In this document: positions 60,153 to 64,000 of the stretch, in pieces
Layout: the number at the start of each line of letters is the position of its first letter
Position numbering within the stretch: position 1 is the stretch's first letter
Assembly: GCA_036898135.1 (NCBI GenBank)
Contig: CM072516.1
Location: 24,279,244 to 24,343,243, forward strand
Length of the DNA stretch: 64,000 nucleotides
From: Oncomelania hupensis
Taxonomy: Eukaryota > Mollusca > Gastropoda > Littorinimorpha > Pomatiopsidae
Reading direction: 5' to 3'
Position numbers and translations under genes: made by a program
The notes under the pieces: model-generated
Databases searched by the model: none
Seen by the model: the letters and a program-made list of their open reading frames with translations, nothing else
What the model was told of the DNA's origin: nothing

Positions 60153-60787
60153 TGTTACGTTAAAACGAACGAAAGTGTGTCTAAAGCGCGCACGATAGAT
60201 CTAATCGTTTCGTTTTGCAAAGTATTCAATAATAGAGTTTATTTACCTTTGATTTGAGTTTGCATTGTTGTTAGGAAAGGCTTTGTATAACGTTGATAAT
60301 TTTCGTTAGTCGATATTGTTGTAGAATCTTCTGGATCGGCTTGTTTACTATCGATCGAAGATTCGGGATAATTGTAGAAATTTGAAGGAACGATCCGGAA
60401 GGAGAAGAAATGTGTAATGACGTAAGTCAGTGATGACGATCTTTTATTCGATTGGTGGCAGTGCGTCATTTCTACATTGTTCGAAATCTTTCCGGAAAAG
60501 AGGGAGGTTATTTAATCGTGTGCCGAGTTGCTGTTGAGATAGTAAAGTTGTTGATAGTGATTTGGAGAGTTGCTGTGAAAGTTGTTGAGTTGAATTGAGA
60601 ATTGTATGCAGTGGTTGATGTGTGCTGAATAAAAGTGGAAAACTTCATACGTCGACTTTGTGACTTGTATGCTGTTTGGACGGGCTGTGTGAATAAACGA
60701 ATCTGAGTTACACAACTATCAGGAATTCAAGCATCGGGGCTGAATCAGATACTGATAGAAAACACCATCATCAAACTGAGTGTAACA
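60153..60787 (+). repeat. 3' LTR of gypsy copy 3
   Basis: Same length and, line by line, the same sequence as 55205–55839. Confidence 0.95.
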
Positions 60788-60977
60788 CCCCTGATCCGCA
60801 TAAAAGATCTGCCGAAACAACCCCAGCGGTAACACTGAAGGCACTCCACCAGCCAGCAAAGACGGTAGAACAATAAGGCAGGCAACGTGAGGCTTATGAG
60901 CGAGTCCGGTTATAGAGTACTGTCCTGTCCCTTAGGGCGTACTGTCCTGTCCCTTAGGGCGTAGACGAATAACAATC

Positions 60978-60978
<1 letters not shown>

Positions 60979-61046
<68 letters not shown>
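60979..61046. repeat. (CT)n microsatellite
   Basis: About 60 bp of CT, inside the TIR element. Confidence 0.95.
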
Positions 61047-61256
61047 AATATAAAATTTCAAAAATAAAAATTCGATTTTCTTTCCGTCTTCCAATAGCGA
61101 TCTCCCTGCCTTTACAACACCTGTTTGAGTGGTGGATGTGTATTTGTTGTGTGTGTGAAGGTGGATGAGACAGGCGAGCGTGTATGTTGGTACAGATCGC
61201 CGCGCTTTAAGCCTGATTGATTTGGGGAAAGGAGCGTATATAGCATCCAGCAATAC
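61047..61256 (+). repeat. SINE family S3, 3' part
   Basis: AATATAAAATTTCAAAAATA and CGCCGCGCTTTAAGCCTGATTG match 32325–32520. It lies inside the TIR element. Confidence 0.75.
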
Positions 61257-61929
61257 ATATATATATATATATATAACTATTAGAAATAGAGATTATATCA
61301 CATCAGACAAGAAAGATGGAAGAAACAGAACACTGCAAAGAACAGAACACACTGAAGGGAAAAACAGTGCCAGGTTTGATTTTTTTTTTCAAATATAAAT
61401 TTATTTTATTTAATAGAAGACAAAAAAAAAATAATAAAAAAATCAAAATTAACAGTAATAATAATACCAATAATAATAATAAAAATCAACATTTGGTAAA
61501 TACTACAGCATGCACGATCACATGAATTTAATACTATAATGACACTGTTCCTTGTATTCCTTTATGACCTTTTTCGTCTATAAAACCAAGGGAAATAACC
61601 TAGTCCTTGTCCTCGGCTTCATTAATATATGTATAGAAGGAGTTGCCCGTCTTATTGTTCTACCGTCTTTGCAGCCAGTCACTTTCCAACAGACCTCACA
61701 CACAAATTAGGAGTTTTGTGCCAGAAGAGTTTTCAAGAAAAAAGGTAGGTGACTGGTCTGGCGAGGAAGAAGATAGTATAGTAGATTGATAGAAGAGAGT
61801 AGGAATGATAAAGGACAAAGGAGAAAGACAGCGACAGTGGGAATTTAAAGCACTAAATTTCCAGAAAGTGGGGATGCTATTTATACTGAAAACCCCTGCA
61901 CTCCCACAGGGGGTGTCTCCCTTGCTTTA

Positions 61930-62950
61930 AAGGCAAAATACTCAAATGTTTCAGTGCCTTCTTAAAATCTTGACTTGATAACTAGATTTTCCTCTCTTCG
62001 CCGTCTACAACTTAAATCGGTATTCCAATTTTGGAAAATTGTTAGCTTTCCAGTGCAACATGATTGGTCATTTCTAAAAAAGAAATGAATTGGAAGCATT
62101 GTTCTATATTCCAATGAATTCCAGTTTACCCTCCACATTTGTAGGAACACGGGTAAATATTGCTGGCTGTCATTGTCAAAGGACCATTATTTAGTTGTTT
62201 TTTCTCTTCCTCCAAAATACCTCAATAAAATGCAATACAACGTAATAAACTGTTCGGTGAAGTGGTGAATTCAGTGCTAAAAATTGTTATCCTTGGAGAC
62301 TGACATTGGACTTAACATCTGAAATTGTGTACAAGCAAAACGTATCCGACATTTTTCGTTGGTAGTACTATTAATTATTATTAATAGTAGTCACACATAG
62401 TGACTAGTTGGCATAAACCTTTTTTAACATCATTCAAACTGAAGACCTTTGAGCATAACTAAAGAAATTCATTGATCACAGATATAGTGTAGCATGCTTG
62501 AACTTCCCCACAATTTTCTTCCAAATCGTTTGGTGTTTAATATGGTGTTTATATTAAATGGATAAAGACAGGACCACGCATAAATATGCAAAACTCACAA
62601 GCCTTTTCCTTGCTTGGTTTACTTTTATTCGCAATTATTTCACAGTCACCATGACAATCCAACAAATGTAGTTCGTCAGATTAAACAGATGCCATAAAAA
62701 GCTTGCTGATGACAACAATCACTTGCAGAAATATAGAATGACAATGAATGTCAATCTGCCTTAACAAAATTAGGTCTACTCTCTTATAGACATGGGGTTT
62801 GCGCATGTGTGACGTTTGCACTCTTTCTGTTTTAGCTCTCTGTTAAAAACTTTGTTTTTCTCTTCTCTATAACCATAGTAAGTGTTTTCTAGACCTCATC
62901 CCTTCTCATCTACCCTCATCTATCCTCCTACGATCGAGGTAAGGCAAAAT
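61930..62950. other. No recognisable feature
   Basis: Unique-looking A-T-rich DNA; it may include the 5' untranslated part of the LINE that follows, but its start is not visible. Confidence 0.45.
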
Positions 62951-63020
62951 TTTCATTAACTTATAGAAACTCGACATTTTATTTGCCAAATCCTTCGACA
63001 ATCGGCCGTGAATTTTGTCC

Positions 63021-63031
63021 AAGATGGCGGC
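63021..63031 (+). promoter_or_regulatory. YY1-type motif upstream of the PHD-finger LINE
   Basis: AAGATGGCGGC, exact core, 239 bp before the LINE ATG. In mammalian L1 a YY1 site near the 5' end sets the start of transcription. A parallel role here is only suggested. Confidence 0.4.
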
Positions 63032-63269
63032 CCTACGACCAAAACAATAACAAAGTAAACTTTATTTGTGATTGTGAACACCTCGCCAGCAGTGGCGCCC
63101 ATCATCGATTTAGTTTCGATTAGATCTAGCTGCATTTCCAATCAGGACGACGTACAAGAACCTGTGAGTAACCATTTGTTGCTAGCCTGATACAATCTAT
63201 GACTGATAATTAATCATCACCCACTGGTTGAACGATGTAGGCCTACGTACCAGGGAGTGTGCTTGCAAG

Positions 63270-64000
63270 ATGCCTCAACTGAATTGTACCCTTCTTTTTC
63301 TAGTTTTAGCCATATTTACTTGTAAATCAACAAAGTGGGATGCCACCAACCCTCCACCATATTTCGACTTCGAAAAGTTGCTCCTTTGTACCAAAACCAT
63401 ATTTCGTGATTTAGGCACTGGTTTATGCTTATACACCTATGCCCTGACAGACAAGTGGAAAAAACATCATGGAAATCTGCATAGAAGAAAACTTGTTTAC
63501 CTCTACCTATCCTTGCTACTGTTACTCCTATCATATGCACCTGGACCCAACCCTGGCCCCTCACAGACGTCAGAACTAGGCGACACTCACTACCCATGCG
63601 GGACCTGTGATGTCACAGTGACCTGGGCTGAGAGAGGTGTAGTGTGTGACACCTGTGGCCTATGGTTTCATGCCAGGTGCCAGAGTATCCCCACAGTCAG
63701 TTATGATAAACTCCACGATGAAGATGTCATGTGGTACTGCGCCATCTGCGGTAATCCCAACAGCACAACTGCCTTCGACCTTCATGGAGTAGACTGGCCA
63801 GACAACTCTAGCCTCCAAGCAGCCAACCTCTCAGAAGGCTCCTGCACCACCCCAATAGAAACCAATTTTCGCCCTCCCCATGCCTCCACCCCTACCAGAG
63901 CTAACCAGCAAAATAAATGGAAGAACCGCCCGCTACGAGTGCTGAATATAAACTTTCATTCCAGCAGAGGGAAGAAAGCCGATACTCTAACCCTCATTGA
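63270..64000 (+). CDS. LINE (CR1-type) polyprotein start: PHD finger and beginning of endonuclease, cut by window end
   Basis: The frame opens at ATG 63270 (MPQLNCTLLFLV) and stays open to 64000, about 243 codons. Two hydrophobic stretches lie at residues 5–15 and 80–95; the second ends in a GPNPGP word. A PHD finger follows (C-x2-C, CDTC, WFHARC, WYCAIC at about residues 112–160). RVLNINFHSSRGKKADTL near the end is the usual start of an APE-type endonuclease in CR1-type LINEs. It has no stops here, so it may be a fairly intact element. Its N-terminal PHD is thought to help nucleic-acid or chromatin binding. Confidence 0.8.
   Translation, partial: MPQLNCTLLFLVLAIFTCKSTKWDATNPPPYFDFEKLLLCTKTIFRDLGTGLCLYTYALTDKWKKHHGNLHRRKLVYLYLSLLLLLLSYAPGPNPGPSQTSELGDTHYPCGTCDVTVTWAERGVVCDTCGLWFHARCQSIPTVSYDKLHDEDVMWYCAICGNPNSTTAFDLHGVDWPDNSSLQAANLSEGSCTTPIETNFRPPHASTPTRANQQNKWKNRPLRVLNINFHSSRGKKADTLTLI

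Larger units (their letters stand above)
55205..60787 (+). mobile_element. Ty3/gypsy element, copy 3: young, integrase before RT, RT core deleted
   Basis: Two 635-bp LTRs (55205–55839, 60153–60787) appear identical throughout. The 5-bp duplication CCCCT is exact (55200–55204, 60788–60792). Order is leader, gag, protease, integrase, then a short RT remnant, which is the arrangement of Gmr1-like elements. The catalytic RT core and RNase H are missing, so this copy would need help in trans to move, yet its LTRs show it inserted recently. Confidence 0.93.
60857..61671. mobile_element. DNA transposon-like element with 30-bp inverted ends and 7-bp duplication
   Basis: CAAAGACGGTAGAACAATAA opens the left end and, inverted, the right end; 28 of 30 terminal bases match. 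CAGCCAG flanks it (60850–60856, 61672–61678). It holds a CT array, a 3' SINE piece and a partial (CT)/TA region but no transposase. CA…TG ends, ~30-bp inverted repeats and a 7–8-bp target recall P-type elements, but the superfamily is not certain. Confidence 0.8.
55071..61912 (-). repeat. Family X copy split by two insertions, 17-bp target duplication
   Basis: Pieces at 55071–55204, 60788–60856 and 61679–61912 are consecutive parts of one family X copy. GTGTCTCCCTTGCTTTA stands at 55054–55070 and 61913–61929, 6.8 kb apart. The first piece also repeats its own end (TTATTCATTGCTTACAGGGTCC twice). Confidence 0.88.

Noticed and set aside
63500..63560. Active 2A peptide
   Set aside because: GPNPGP keeps NPGP but lacks the acidic residues normally needed just before it.

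Overview
This window is animal nuclear DNA. Coding regions are split by GT–AG introns, several families of tRNA-derived SINEs and APE-type LINEs are present, microsatellites are long, and transposons are nested inside one another. The mix (AIG1/GIMAP-type GTPases, a macro domain fused to AIG1, a Ty3/gypsy element with integrase placed before reverse transcriptase, CR1-like LINEs with a PHD finger) suggests a marine invertebrate, most likely a mollusc (gastropod or bivalve). That assignment is an inference from repeat and gene content, not a direct identification.

Two host genes are visible and they converge tail to tail. The first, on the + strand (20206–35449, upstream exons not found), joins an unusual macro domain to an AIG1-type GTPase domain over four exons. 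Its three introns have absorbed LINE pieces, a degraded gypsy element, a solo LTR, SINEs and an AAT/ATT hairpin. The second, on the - strand (48866–43815, five exons, 287 residues), is a complete GIMAP/AIG1-like GTPase with a C-terminal membrane anchor. Together they look like part of an AIG1 cluster. AIG1/GIMAP families are commonly expanded in molluscs and often linked to immune or stress responses; the function of these two genes is not shown by the sequence.

Layout: 1–3027 degraded gypsy element (-); 3–20 kb SINEs, LINE fragments, a giant GATA array and a 2.1-kb solo LTR (16357–18494); 20.2–35.4 kb macro–AIG1 gene with transposon-filled introns; 36–42 kb copies of an unclassified ~575-bp retroposon (here called family X) and an odd CAATG-rich tract; 43.8–48.9 kb AIG1/GIMAP gene; 49–53.7 kb MITE, microsatellite and receptor-motif repeats; 53.8–54.8 kb Tc1 transposase relic; 55.05–61.93 kb a nested block in which a gypsy element with identical LTRs and a 30-bp-TIR DNA element sit inside one family X copy; 62–64 kb the start of a PHD-finger LINE that runs off the window.

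The transposons can be ordered by who interrupts whom, using target site duplications read directly: family X (17-bp duplication split across 6.8 kb) is older than the gypsy element (5-bp CCCCT) and the TIR element (7-bp CAGCCAG) inside it. The gypsy element is the youngest and most unusual: its LTRs look identical, its integrase keeps the D,D35E triad, its RT core is deleted, and its leader holds five exact heat-shock-element trimers just before gag.
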